In this document: positions 7,934-15,382 of the stretch, piece after piece
Numbering within the stretch: position 1 is the first letter of the stretch
Layout of the letters: each line of letters begins with the position of its first letter
Source: Cyclostephanos tholiformis
Lineage: Eukaryota; Bacillariophyta; Thalassiosirophyceae; Thalassiosirales; Thalassiosiraceae
NCBI GenBank assembly: GCA_036939975.1
Contig: JALLPB010000326.1
Span: forward strand, 1-18,963
Direction: 5' to 3'
DNA length: 18,963 nucleotides
Made by a program: the position numbers and the translations under genes
The notes under the pieces: generated by a model
Databases searched by the model: none
What the model saw: the letters and a program-made list of their open reading frames with translations, nothing else
Told to the model about the DNA's origin: nothing

Positions 7934-10030
7934 TCAAAAACTACTGTCTTCATACCCATATTCACCGCGTGCTTGCAGTTTCAATTTATGCTCCAAACCA
8001 AGCTCCTTCAATTTCGTTAACCTTGACAGTCTAACTCCTCGTCTATTACCTGATCCATGGAATCCCACGATGGTGTTGGAGTCAGATGACATCGTCGTGA
8101 CGCCAACCGACTTGAGGGAGTCCGTGGTGTGACATAATGATTGCACCAAGTCAGCGTTAAAATCCATACATGTCCACGATCCCAAAGTTTGCGGTGTCAA
8201 TGGCCAATTGGGATCTCTACTTTCCATCCTTGTTATGGCTGGCTCGCAAGACCCCTCACCGCAAGCTCGGTCAATTACTTCCTGCGCAGGCGAATGACCC
8301 TCTGGTTCCGAGGGCATAGCGCAAGCTGAGACGTATGAATTGATCCTAAATACAGCGTTAGAGCCTAATTTTCGTTCAGGAGAGAAGAGACATGCTTCCG
8401 CCGACAAGCTCCTTGATAGAGCATTTTCAACATAAAAAGACTCTTCCTCTGTTGTCAGAGTGCAGCACAGATCCGATGGCTTTTTCTGTATCTGTCTAGT
8501 ACTGGTACTTTTGACGGTTCCTAAACCGAGGGGAGAGAATGCATCATCCTCCTCTTCAAACAAAATTCTACTTGTGCTTTGAACCGTCATGAAATGCGGT
8601 TGACTATCCACATCCTCGTGGTATAGCGGAAGAATCTCATCAAATGGTACAGAGCGAGGAAGGTTTTTCTTTCCAACCCCGCCATAATATTCATCACATG
8701 GAGAACCTGTCACGGACGTTTCTTCAAATGGCTCCGATTTCGGCATCTTCAACACGTTTTGCGTAGCATCGCAAATAGGAGACAAACCAAAAAGATCCGC
8801 TTTGGCTTGATATCCAACACTTGGAAATGACGTGGTTTCGTTCACTAACGGACTCATTTGTGGAGACGGGTATGCAGACGACGAAGCAATACTGAATACT
8901 CCACTTTTTTCTACATCGCGAGAGGAATCAGGAGATATTCGACCGCCATGAATGCTCAAATTAACTCCCGAAGTTGTGTCTGTTTCTTCGAATTTCGTAG
9001 GAGTAGGAGGGAGCCCTGATCTGTTCAACTTTTTAGTTCCAGAGCTCACGACTGTGTTCCTTTTCTCGATTCGTTTAGCTCCATTTGAAAATTGATTTAC
9101 CGATTGTTTCCCACTATTGGCATCTTGTCCATTATTTGAGTAGGATGAAGAATGCCCGCTGCTATTGGTCGCGAATGATGTGTCAACGGCAAACGATGCA
9201 AAACCTCTCCTGTCCTTGCTATCAGCTTTACTAATCCATCGATCGTCTGCCGAAACTTGTTCAAAATGTTGCGCAAACGATTGTTCGTTGAAATCTGCAC
9301 CCATCTCTTCACTGAAGCGCAGTGCCGCATTAAACATTTTTTCGAAGTCGCTGTCTGGATAGCTTCCGTTGATTGACTGGTTCGGCGAGTCTGCGGAGAC
9401 GCTGGATTCTTCATTTTCCTGAATTCCACGTGATAGTGTCACCCCCCATTCCCGTCCATTGGGATCATCTAGTTTGTGAATTATCTTCTCAGGCGTGATC
9501 AAGGATTGAACGGCCGACTTGTTGAAGAAAGAGCTGCCAGAATCGTCATCACCACTCTGATCAGGCGACGGCGTGTGGGAGCCCATAGTCGCCGCTTTTG
9601 ATTTGGACTTGGCAGACACAATCGCAGTTGACGAAAACGATACGTTGGAAGCGCTATCATCCATCAAGCGATCCCAATCGTCTCCTGTCGAGTTTAGTCG
9701 CTGACGTTGACCATTCCTCAGGCCCGACGACCTGTCGTCATCCTGCGAATCGCTGTTGTGAGAACAATCGATGCCATACTTTTGCACCTGGTATCGATGT
9801 TGGGCCATCTCAGCCCTTCCCCCGATGGACATGTCGACGGAAAAATTCAATTCCCTGCATGGGCCTATCCTTGAATGGAAACTGTGGTCGAGAGAGATTG
9901 CAGAGATGTTGACGGCATCAAGACTGCTGCTTTGTTGTTCATCGAAGAACTCATCGAGCGGAGGAAAGTTGGCGCGATTCTGAGATGACCGAAATGGATT
10001 CGTCCTATTCGGTCGATTCCGATTGCTCAT
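7934..10030 (-). CDS. Unrecognised 698-residue Ser/Asp-rich disordered protein
   Basis: One continuous frame of 699 codons without introns. At this length, with good composition, it is almost certainly a real gene. I recognise no family. The protein is rich in Ser, Asp and Asn and looks intrinsically disordered. It starts with a basic, Asn-rich segment (SNRNRPNRTNPF), then an acidic motif PPLDEFFDEQ. Throughout it carries at least a dozen Ser/Thr-Pro dipeptides (for example HTPSPDQ, ITPEK, PPTPTKF, YPSPQMSPL, LTPQTL), the minimal target of CDK and MAP kinases. A short ordered-looking island is ITPEKIIHKLDDPNGREWGV. The C-terminal ~30 residues form a basic, leucine-spaced segment (RLSRLTKLKELGLEHKLKL) that could be a helix, followed by an acidic aromatic tail ending YGYEDSSF. 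There is no signal peptide or membrane segment, so it is probably nuclear or cytosolic. A phosphoregulated scaffold is one guess, not shown. Confidence 0.8.
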   Translation of the reverse strand: MSNRNRPNRTNPFRSSQNRANFPPLDEFFDEQQSSSLDAVNISAISLDHSFHSRIGPCRELNFSVDMSIGGRAEMAQHRYQVQKYGIDCSHNSDSQDDDRSSGLRNGQRQRLNSTGDDWDRLMDDSASNVSFSSTAIVSAKSKSKAATMGSHTPSPDQSGDDDSGSSFFNKSAVQSLITPEKIIHKLDDPNGREWGVTLSRGIQENEESSVSADSPNQSINGSYPDSDFEKMFNAALRFSEEMGADFNEQSFAQHFEQVSADDRWISKADSKDRRGFASFAVDTSFATNSSGHSSSYSNNGQDANSGKQSVNQFSNGAKRIEKRNTVVSSGTKKLNRSGLPPTPTKFEETDTTSGVNLSIHGGRISPDSSRDVEKSGVFSIASSSAYPSPQMSPLVNETTSFPSVGYQAKADLFGLSPICDATQNVLKMPKSEPFEETSVTGSPCDEYYGGVGKKNLPRSVPFDEILPLYHEDVDSQPHFMTVQSTSRILFEEEDDAFSPLGLGTVKSTSTRQIQKKPSDLCCTLTTEEESFYVENALSRSLSAEACLFSPERKLGSNAVFRINSYVSACAMPSEPEGHSPAQEVIDRACGEGSCEPAITRMESRDPNWPLTPQTLGSWTCMDFNADLVQSLCHTTDSLKSVGVTTMSSDSNTIVGFHGSGNRRGVRLSRLTKLKELGLEHKLKLQARGEYGYEDSSF

Positions 10031-10421
10031 TATGGCGAAGATTCCTGTTCCTAGTTTGGTATTAATTAATAGTATCGTCTAGAGTCAAGGACTTTCTGCG
10101 GATACAACGGCGTTGCCATCGTCCTGGAAGAGTGTGATAGAAGATGTTCAAACGCGACGCCAACGATCACAACTGAGAGTTCAGTAAATAGTGCACTTTG
10201 TCAACACAAAAGGCAGAGTAGTAAACGAGAGGTGAACTTTTACAGGTAAAAATAATATTTTCATAATTGAGGAGTAAAATATGTTTATTTACATGAACAC
10301 TAATTTTAAAAGAGGATATCCCCAGCGCGAGGAGAACTTTTTTTGGCGCATTATGCATTATTTTTTGATGAGAAAGTAACTTACTCACTACTGCTCTCCT
10401 AACAATTGTCATACTTAAAAT
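10031..10421. other. Upstream region of the 698-residue protein gene
   Basis: This holds the promoter and 5'UTR of the minus-strand gene ending at 10030. It is A/T-rich from about 10190 to 10380. An 81-codon minus-strand frame (10167-10412) has no signature and I do not call it. The right edge abuts a small inverted-repeat element. Confidence 0.45.
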
Positions 10422-10536
10422 GAGTTAGCGAAGGGTTAGCTAAGGGTAAGCTAACCTAAGGGTAGTGATCATCAGTATGTCTACCTATTGAGGCCTGCTA
10501 CGTGTGCCAGACGGTTCCTAACCCCTTAGCTAACTC
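10422..10536. repeat. Small inverted-repeat element (~115 bp, MITE-like)
   Basis: GAGTTAGCGAAGGGTTAG at 10422-10439 is matched in inverse orientation by the sequence ending at 10536, whose reverse complement reads GAGTTAGCTAAGGGGTTAGG. The arms are about 18 bases with one mismatch and one single-base gap. A further GCTAAGGGTAAGCTAACC piece lies inside the left arm. Length and paired ends suggest a tiny non-autonomous element or its solo remains. No clear target duplication could be read. It abuts the TTA duplication of the next element. Confidence 0.5.
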
Positions 10537-10539
10537 TTA

Positions 10540-11011
10540 GGCCGTGTCTGTTAGAAAAGAAAACTGAAACAGGCAGGTACGATTTTGATGTACGATTTCA
10601 TGGCGGGAGCTTGAATCGTACCAAAAAATCGCCCTTGTGACAGAAAAGAAAAAAGAGGTAGAGCGCGGGGCGTTTATATGCAACAAGCCGATAGGGCCTG
10701 CGGCACAGGTTTCAGTTAATAAACCCAATAGGGGGGAGAGATGGAGCTGCGGCTGTTTTTGATAGTGACAGAAGCAAGGAACCGAAGACAGGTGGTGGGG
10801 GCGGGGGGAGCGCCAAGCACAGAGTAATGTAGGGCTGCAATTGGAGAGGACCTTTCCCTCTCGTACCTCAAATCGTACCACAAATCGTGCCAAAAACCAC
10901 CTCAAAAATGATGTACGATTTTCGAGGTTTCTGCACGATTTGTGGTACGATTCGAGGCACGATAAATCGTACCTAAAATCGTACCAAAAAATTCCCTTGA
11001 CAGACCGGGCC
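10540..11011. mobile_element. PIF/Harbinger-like MITE with TTA target-site duplication
   Basis: The ends are inverted: the left end GGCCGTGTCTGT (10540-10551) and the reverse complement of the right end GGCCCGGTCTGT (11000-11011) agree at 10 of 12 bases. The element is flanked by TTA on both sides (10537-10539 and 11012-11014). A 3-bp TTA duplication and GGCC-starting termini are typical of PIF/Harbinger (Tourist-like) elements. The 472-bp interior codes for nothing but carries about a dozen copies of TCGTACC or its near relatives in both orientations, likely transposase-binding subterminal motifs. The right-end sequence TCGTACCAAAAAAT...TGACAG also occurs near the left end (about 10616-10642), so the element may be composite. 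It ends 124 bp before the CAF1 ATG. Confidence 0.75.
10861..10962. repeat. Long internal inverted repeat of the MITE
   Basis: The 30 bases at 10861-10890 are complementary to 10933-10962 with two mismatches; the inner 18 (TCGTACCACAAATCGTGC) match exactly. The loop-side sequence between them also contains partial complementarity (CCTC-AAAAT against ATTTT-CGAGG), so most of the 102 bp could fold as one hairpin in RNA or single-stranded DNA. Confidence 0.75.
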
Positions 11012-11135
11012 TTATTTGTGTAAGTAATTGACATGGATCGAACACGAGGGGAGGAGGAAACCAACACCGGTTGCAGCGTAGGAGCCTCGTCGAGTAAAAT
11101 AATAAGGGTCAAGAAATAAACAGTCCAAGCGCAAA

Positions 11136-11227
11136 ATGACCAGCGTACTGAGCATGGAAAGTCCCCCCTTCCGACCCCGTGGGATGATCGGGGGGAACAA
11201 CAACGGCGGCAGCAACAACGCGATACC

Positions 11228-11261
<34 letters not shown>

Positions 11262-12730
11262 GGGGATGGTGGGTTGCAATTCGCGCAGAGTCCCTTGGGG
11301 GGGATGATGGGCGGGGGAGGAATGGGGATGAATAGTAATAATAATAATAGTAATAGTAATAATGGCGATCCCCCCCATCAGCAAAAGTACGGACGAATGT
11401 CCGGATCGGGGAGGGGATCGCCATCGTCGTCCGGATCAGGATCCGACAGCAGGGGGGGGGGAGGGGGGGAGGGCGTGTACAGCAACGCCGTGAGGAGTTA
11501 CTCCTTCCAAACGCCGAGTGGGTGAGTAATATATATACATATATACACATGGAATGTATATTGCTGTATATATTATTACAATGATATATCAATGTCGGGA
11601 GGAAGCAGCGGGGAGGGGGGGGGGGACAACGTCTCCACGTATGTGTTATCGGGTAATCCACTCACGGCGCGGAATAGTCATTTCGACGATATAATCATCC
11701 CTCTCTCACGTCCATTATCACTTCCTCCGTTCTTTTCCTTCCAAAAACTATTGACGAACCGAATGTGAAATACAACGATGTGTGCATCGTACATTGATAT
11801 CAATTTGTTTTGCTCTCTGTGTTTGTGGGGTGGGTTGGTGGGTGGGTGGTGCACGGTAGGGAAATGTTGGAAATAAGGAACGTGTGGGAAGAGAACGTCG
11901 AGGAGGAGATGGCCATCATACGGGAGCTAATAGAGACCCATCCGTACGTGGCAATGGATACGGAATTCCCGGGCGTTGTCGCACGTCCCGTCTCCGAGAC
12001 TTTCTCCCCCGACTTTCACTACAAGTCGTTGAAGTGCAACGTCGATCTTCTCAAGATCATACAGCTTGGTCTAACGTTCGCCGACGAGGATGGGAATTAC
12101 GCGCGCGGCTGTCCGTGCTGGCAGTTCAATTTCCGCTTCGACCTTAGCGACGACATGTTCGCTCAGGACTCGATCGACCTGTTGGTCGCGTCCGGCATAT
12201 CCTTCGAGGATCACGCGGCTCGTGGCATCGATCCACTCCACTTCGGCGAATTGCTAATGGTGAGCGGACTCGTATTGGACGATCGCGTCAAGTGGGTGTC
12301 ATTCCACTCCGGGTACGATTATGCCTACCTCCTGAAGGTATTGACCACGCAGGACCTACCCAACGACGAGAAATCCTTCTTCGAACTGCTCAAAATCTAC
12401 TTCCCCACTATATACGACATCAAGTACATGACGAGCCTGTGTGACGGTCACTTCGGCGGATTGCAGCGCCTCGCGGACGACCTGAAGTGCCCGCGCATCG
12501 GTCCGGAGCACCAAGCCGGATCGGACTCCCTCCTCACCATGGTAACGTACTTCGCGCTCGCGAGGGCGAAGTTCGCGAACGGCGATGGCGCAGGGGGGAT
12601 CGACGACGCTAGGTACAGGAACGAATTGTTCGGTTACGGTAACAATCACACCGTGAGAAAGGGTCCGGTGGGTTCGCACGGCCACTCCAACAGCGCTCTG
12701 TCGGGCACGAGTGGGATCGCCGACTGTTGA
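11136..12730 (+). CDS. CAF1: CAF1/POP2 (CNOT7-type) deadenylase of the CCR4-NOT complex
   Basis: Two exons, 11136-11521 and 11860-12730, joined across a 338-nt GT-AG intron (donor GTGAGT, phase 2), give 418 residues. Residues about 132-368 are the RNase D-like DEDDh nuclease: the first acids D162 and E164 in MDTEFPGVV; the CPCWQFNFRFDL region (213-224); D282 in SFHSGYDYAYLLK; and H346 and D351 in GPEHQAGSDSLLT. All five catalytic or metal-binding positions are present, so the enzyme should be active in shortening mRNA poly(A) tails. CAF1 proteins are usually about 280-300 residues. The extra N-terminal ~130 residues here are Ser/Asn/Gly low complexity, including S33-S42 from a TCG repeat. An alternative first exon (see 11592-11638) would give 305 residues, nearer the family norm. 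The C-terminal ~45 residues are Gly/Asn/Ser-rich. Expected location is cytosol and nucleus. Confidence 0.93.
11232..11261 (+). repeat. (TCG)10 microsatellite inside CAF1 exon 1
   Basis: Ten uninterrupted TCG triplets encode Ser33-Ser42 of the long CAF1 form. AAT/AGT triplet runs at about 11332-11363 encode an Asn/Ser tract in the same exon. Length changes here would stay in frame. Confidence 0.9.
11592..11638 (+). other. Possible alternative first exon of CAF1
   Basis: Inside the annotated intron an ATG at 11592 opens 15 codons (MSGGSSGEGGGDNVS) plus two bases, ending at a good donor (AC|GTATGT). That phase matches the CAF1 exon starting at 11860, so the join would yield a 305-residue protein. 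No convincing polypyrimidine tract precedes it, so a separate transcription start is more likely than an internal exon. This is inferred from phase and donor only. Confidence 0.35.
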
Positions 12731-13108
12731 TATTATTTTAGCTGAAAGCTTTGTTTGTAAAAATAGTTACTCCCCACGCGCCTCGATAGAGTGTCGTTGA
12801 AGTTGATCCTCTATGCCCCCTATAAATATTGTATCTAGGTGCCTGAATGTATACCAAGACCCTTGGGATACAGCACATGCCAAGCATGATATTAATTACA
12901 CATCGTCTAAGAAGTAACATCATGTGATTCCAATAATCCTATCGCTAGTCGTTCCGTAGGCACTAGTTTTTTCGGAGAAAACTGAGGTATGAACCGAAGA
13001 GACATCGCAACTACTGAATTAAGAGTGGCACAGGCGTAAGGTGCAGATCTGGTTGAATAATATATCAAGTTAAGTAATTTGACGGATTGGAAAAATTAAG
13101 ATACCAAC
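12731..13108. other. CAF1 3' flank, no gene seen
   Basis: This stretch should contain the CAF1 3'UTR and polyadenylation site. I see no supported frame, RNA gene or repeat. The 61-codon minus-strand frame at 12738-12923 has no recognisable features. Confidence 0.45.
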
Positions 13109-13278
13109 GGTGTCCTCTTTGCTCAATAAGACAGCACCGATCGCATCACTTCCACGGTCCATCTTAAACGTCCAAATAGTGCCACATACCACATCGTACA
13201 TAGCTTGCCCATGAATATCACAGATGCAAAGATGGTGTTCTCCTTGCTAAACAGAATAACACCGATCTCATCAGACCT
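13109..13278 (-). pseudogene. Two diverged copies of a coding-like segment
   Basis: The 45-base stretches 13109-13153 and 13234-13278 are related (about three quarters identical by eye). Read on the minus strand they translate to SDAIGAVLLSKEDT and SDEIGVILFSKENT. The differences are largely synonymous or conservative (Val/Ile, Leu/Phe, Asp/Asn), as expected from past selection on protein. The copies are 125 bp apart and not in one frame, and stops limit each to a short frame, so this appears to be the remnant of a tandemly repeated or duplicated coding exon. The source protein is not recognised. Confidence 0.4.
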
Positions 13279-13364
13279 TCGTTTTCGATTTCGTTCACAC
13301 ACAGAGATATCAATTTCCTACCCCGTATCAAATTGGTTCCCCACCCGACTTGCTCTTGTTTTGA

Positions 13365-14727
13365 CTATGAACGTCCTCGAGTTGGTGGTCCCGTAACCTC
13401 CTTCGACACGGTTGGAGTGCTGCCAAAGGTTAGTTGATAGGTTGGCACCGGCGTCACCACCACTTCGGGCACGGGGTTGCAGACGTCGACGAATTGGCAC
13501 TCATTGGCAATCTGCTCCTCCTCGCAGCATTTCAAAGCAGTTGCGAACAAGTCGCCCTCGGGGGCTATCCCGTTGGTGCAGATGCCGCCCGAAAAGTACC
13601 ACGGCCTCATCTCGCAGCAGATGTCTTTGAACTTGCATTCGCTGCCTTGTTGTTCCTGCTTACAGCATGTCAAGAGATTGCTATACGCGCCATCTTCGTC
13701 GTATCCATTGGTGCAGAATCCTCCGGAATAGTACCAATTTCGTTCCTGGCAGGTAGTAGGCGATGGCGTGATGATTTCTACTTTAGGTGGTGTAGGAGAG
13801 GCCGTAGTCGGCGAGCCCGTGGTGGGAGAATCAGTTGCAGGAGAGGCCGTGGTGGGAGATAATGTGGTGGGGGACATGGTTTTACAAATGGAGGGCGCTT
13901 CCGTTTTCTTCCATCCGGAGGGAGACGGCCAGCTGGGCCACTCAAGAATACGTTTAGCGCCACTTTGGTTTACGCTGAGTCTTCGTGCCCCGCCAGACCA
14001 GACGTTGGGAGCGGGGGCGGGGTCTGGTGCGTCCCACGCGCCATTGCCCCTCAAACCCTTGGAACTCGGCATTTTTCCCTTGGAACTTTTCGAAGCTTTC
14101 CCTCCACTGCTTTCCATGGAACTTTGGTTCTTCGCTTCGTCGACGCTCCACAGTGGGGGTTTCCACTCGTCTTCGGGGGTACTCCAGCTTTTCTGTCTCG
14201 TGGCAGTTTAAGAGAGACGGAAACATACCAGATGCGAGATTCAGGATTTAAACAAATAAAGGATGAGAATACATTCTCAAACACGGCGCAGACTAGCTAT
14301 CGACAGTGCTACTCACCTTGACTGGTTTAGGAGCACATTTCCAACCATCCGGAGAAGTCGGCGTTGGCCATTTGGTAGGCCACTCTATAGGACCCGCGGC
14401 AGACCCACTCCAACTTCCACCATTCTCCCAACCCTCATCGCACTTATGTTGGCTCACCTGGGAGTATTCGTCGATGAGACCGTTTGATCTCGTAGTGGTT
14501 GTCACCTCAACACATACCTTCACGCACACCTTGGGATTCCCTTCGATGACAGCATCGCATTTCGTCTGAACGTCGGTTACCTCATGTTCATCGTTGGTGA
14601 GTTTACGCAATCCCTGTCGTTCGCTGCTGTCAGGTCGTATGCTGTTTGAGTTCTCAGCATTGATGGCAGTAGTAGCGAGGCTGGTGAGTGCCAATAAGGC
14701 GGCGGCGCTGGCGGAGTAATTGACCAT
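13365..14727 (-). CDS. Secreted cysteine-repeat protein, candidate cell-wall or silica-associated protein
   Basis: Two exons, 14727-14317 and 14192-13365, with a 124-nt GT-AG intron (donor AAG|GTGAGT, acceptor GACAG|AAA, phase 0), give 412 residues. Residues 1-24 are a signal peptide (ending TTAINA). Then come R-K-L at 41-43, a small Cys segment (C57, C68, C72, C96), and Trp/Pro-rich stretches EWPTKWPTPTSPDGWK (115-130) and EWPSWPSPSGWKK (221-233). A Ser/Lys cluster K169ASKSSKGK177 has the KxxKxxKxK spacing, and R-R-L (207-209) and K-R-I-L (217-220) resemble RXL-type processing sites. A mucin-like TTxSPTT linker covers 242-284. Two tandem repeats close the protein: C285, C297, C313, C314, C323, C329 and C330, C342, C359, C360, C369, C375, both with WYxSGGxCTNG. 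Signal peptide, RXL sites and Lys/Ser clusters are known from diatom silaffins and other cell-wall proteins; assignment here is inference. No family name is claimed for the Cys repeat. Confidence 0.8.
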
Positions 14728-14984
14728 AGTTACTTATTTTTCACTGAAACTTTCCAGGGGTATTAGACAAATTCTTTTTCTCCTCTATGTGGTGCGGCAA
14801 TTGTCCGAAGAATAAATGTTGTGCATGTGATCGAACTCTCAGCGACGATGGAAGAGGGGGGGGGGGCAAAAAATTTGATTGTAACATTCACCCACTCACT
14901 CGAACGGCAGGGAATTCAAATTTTGCCTTTCTTACACACAATTTTTAAGCAGCGTGGGACTAAGGTTGTGATTTCTTTGAGCGC
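14728..14984. promoter_or_regulatory. Upstream region of the secreted-protein gene
   Basis: This holds the promoter and 5'UTR of the minus-strand secreted protein and the unknown left edge of the following transposon. A run of about twelve G near 14856-14867 is the only conspicuous feature. The plus-strand frame 14821-15408 runs through subterminal transposon repeats and has no recognisable domain, so it is not called. Confidence 0.4.
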
Positions 14985-14994
14985 TGGAGCATAT

Positions 14995-15250
14995 ACGCAT
15001 AAAAAAATAAATTTTTTTCGGTCATGTGTATCCCACTGCGAAGCTTTGTTCCTTCGCAGTTTCTTTTTTTTGCCGGTTTTTATGCGCGAAATACGTAAAA
15101 AGTGTTTTTGTTGTGCGTATGCGCATAAAATTGCTCTTTCTGCATCTAAATTTTTTATGTTTTATGCTTTTATGTTTTATGTGCGCATAAAATGGCCCCC
15201 TGACCCAAACATTTTATGCGCGCATAAAACTTATACACATATAAACATAA
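14995..15250. repeat. Subterminal CATAAAA/TTTTATG repeats of the transposon
   Basis: At least eight copies of CATAAAA or its complement are scattered here, several as GCGCATAAAA. One pair forms a perfect 18-bp palindrome TTTTATGCGCGCATAAAA at 15212-15229. Dense short motifs in both orientations near a transposon end are typical binding sites for its transposase or its DNA-binding partner. Confidence 0.7.
15035..15060. repeat. Perfect 9-bp hairpin with 8-nt loop
   Basis: ACTGCGAAG (15035-15043) and CTTCGCAGT (15052-15060) are exact inverse complements around the loop CTTTGTTC. It sits inside the subterminal repeat region, upstream of the transposase ATG. Confidence 0.7.
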
Positions 15251-15382
15251 AACAAAAAAATGCCTACGTGGAACCTTTGTGCTGCGGGCGCCAGTGTTCC
15301 TTCGCCTCTCTTCGGGTCAGCACACCACCACTGCTCTCTTTGTTGTCATCCATCTCGACCCAACGCTTCATCGCTGCTGACC

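Noticed and set aside
10422..10460. TTAGGG-like units resembling telomere repeats
   Set aside because: The units are irregular and part of an inverted repeat; they do not form a tandem array.
10537..11661. A 374-codon minus-strand open frame with runs of Tyr, Thr and Arg
   Set aside because: It spans the MITE, the CAF1 promoter and the antisense of CAF1 exon 1. Its runs are antisense of the triplet repeats, and no domain or splice logic supports it.
12356..12685. A 109-codon minus-strand frame over the CAF1 catalytic exon
   Set aside because: It is an antisense shadow of a strongly conserved coding exon, without its own signature.
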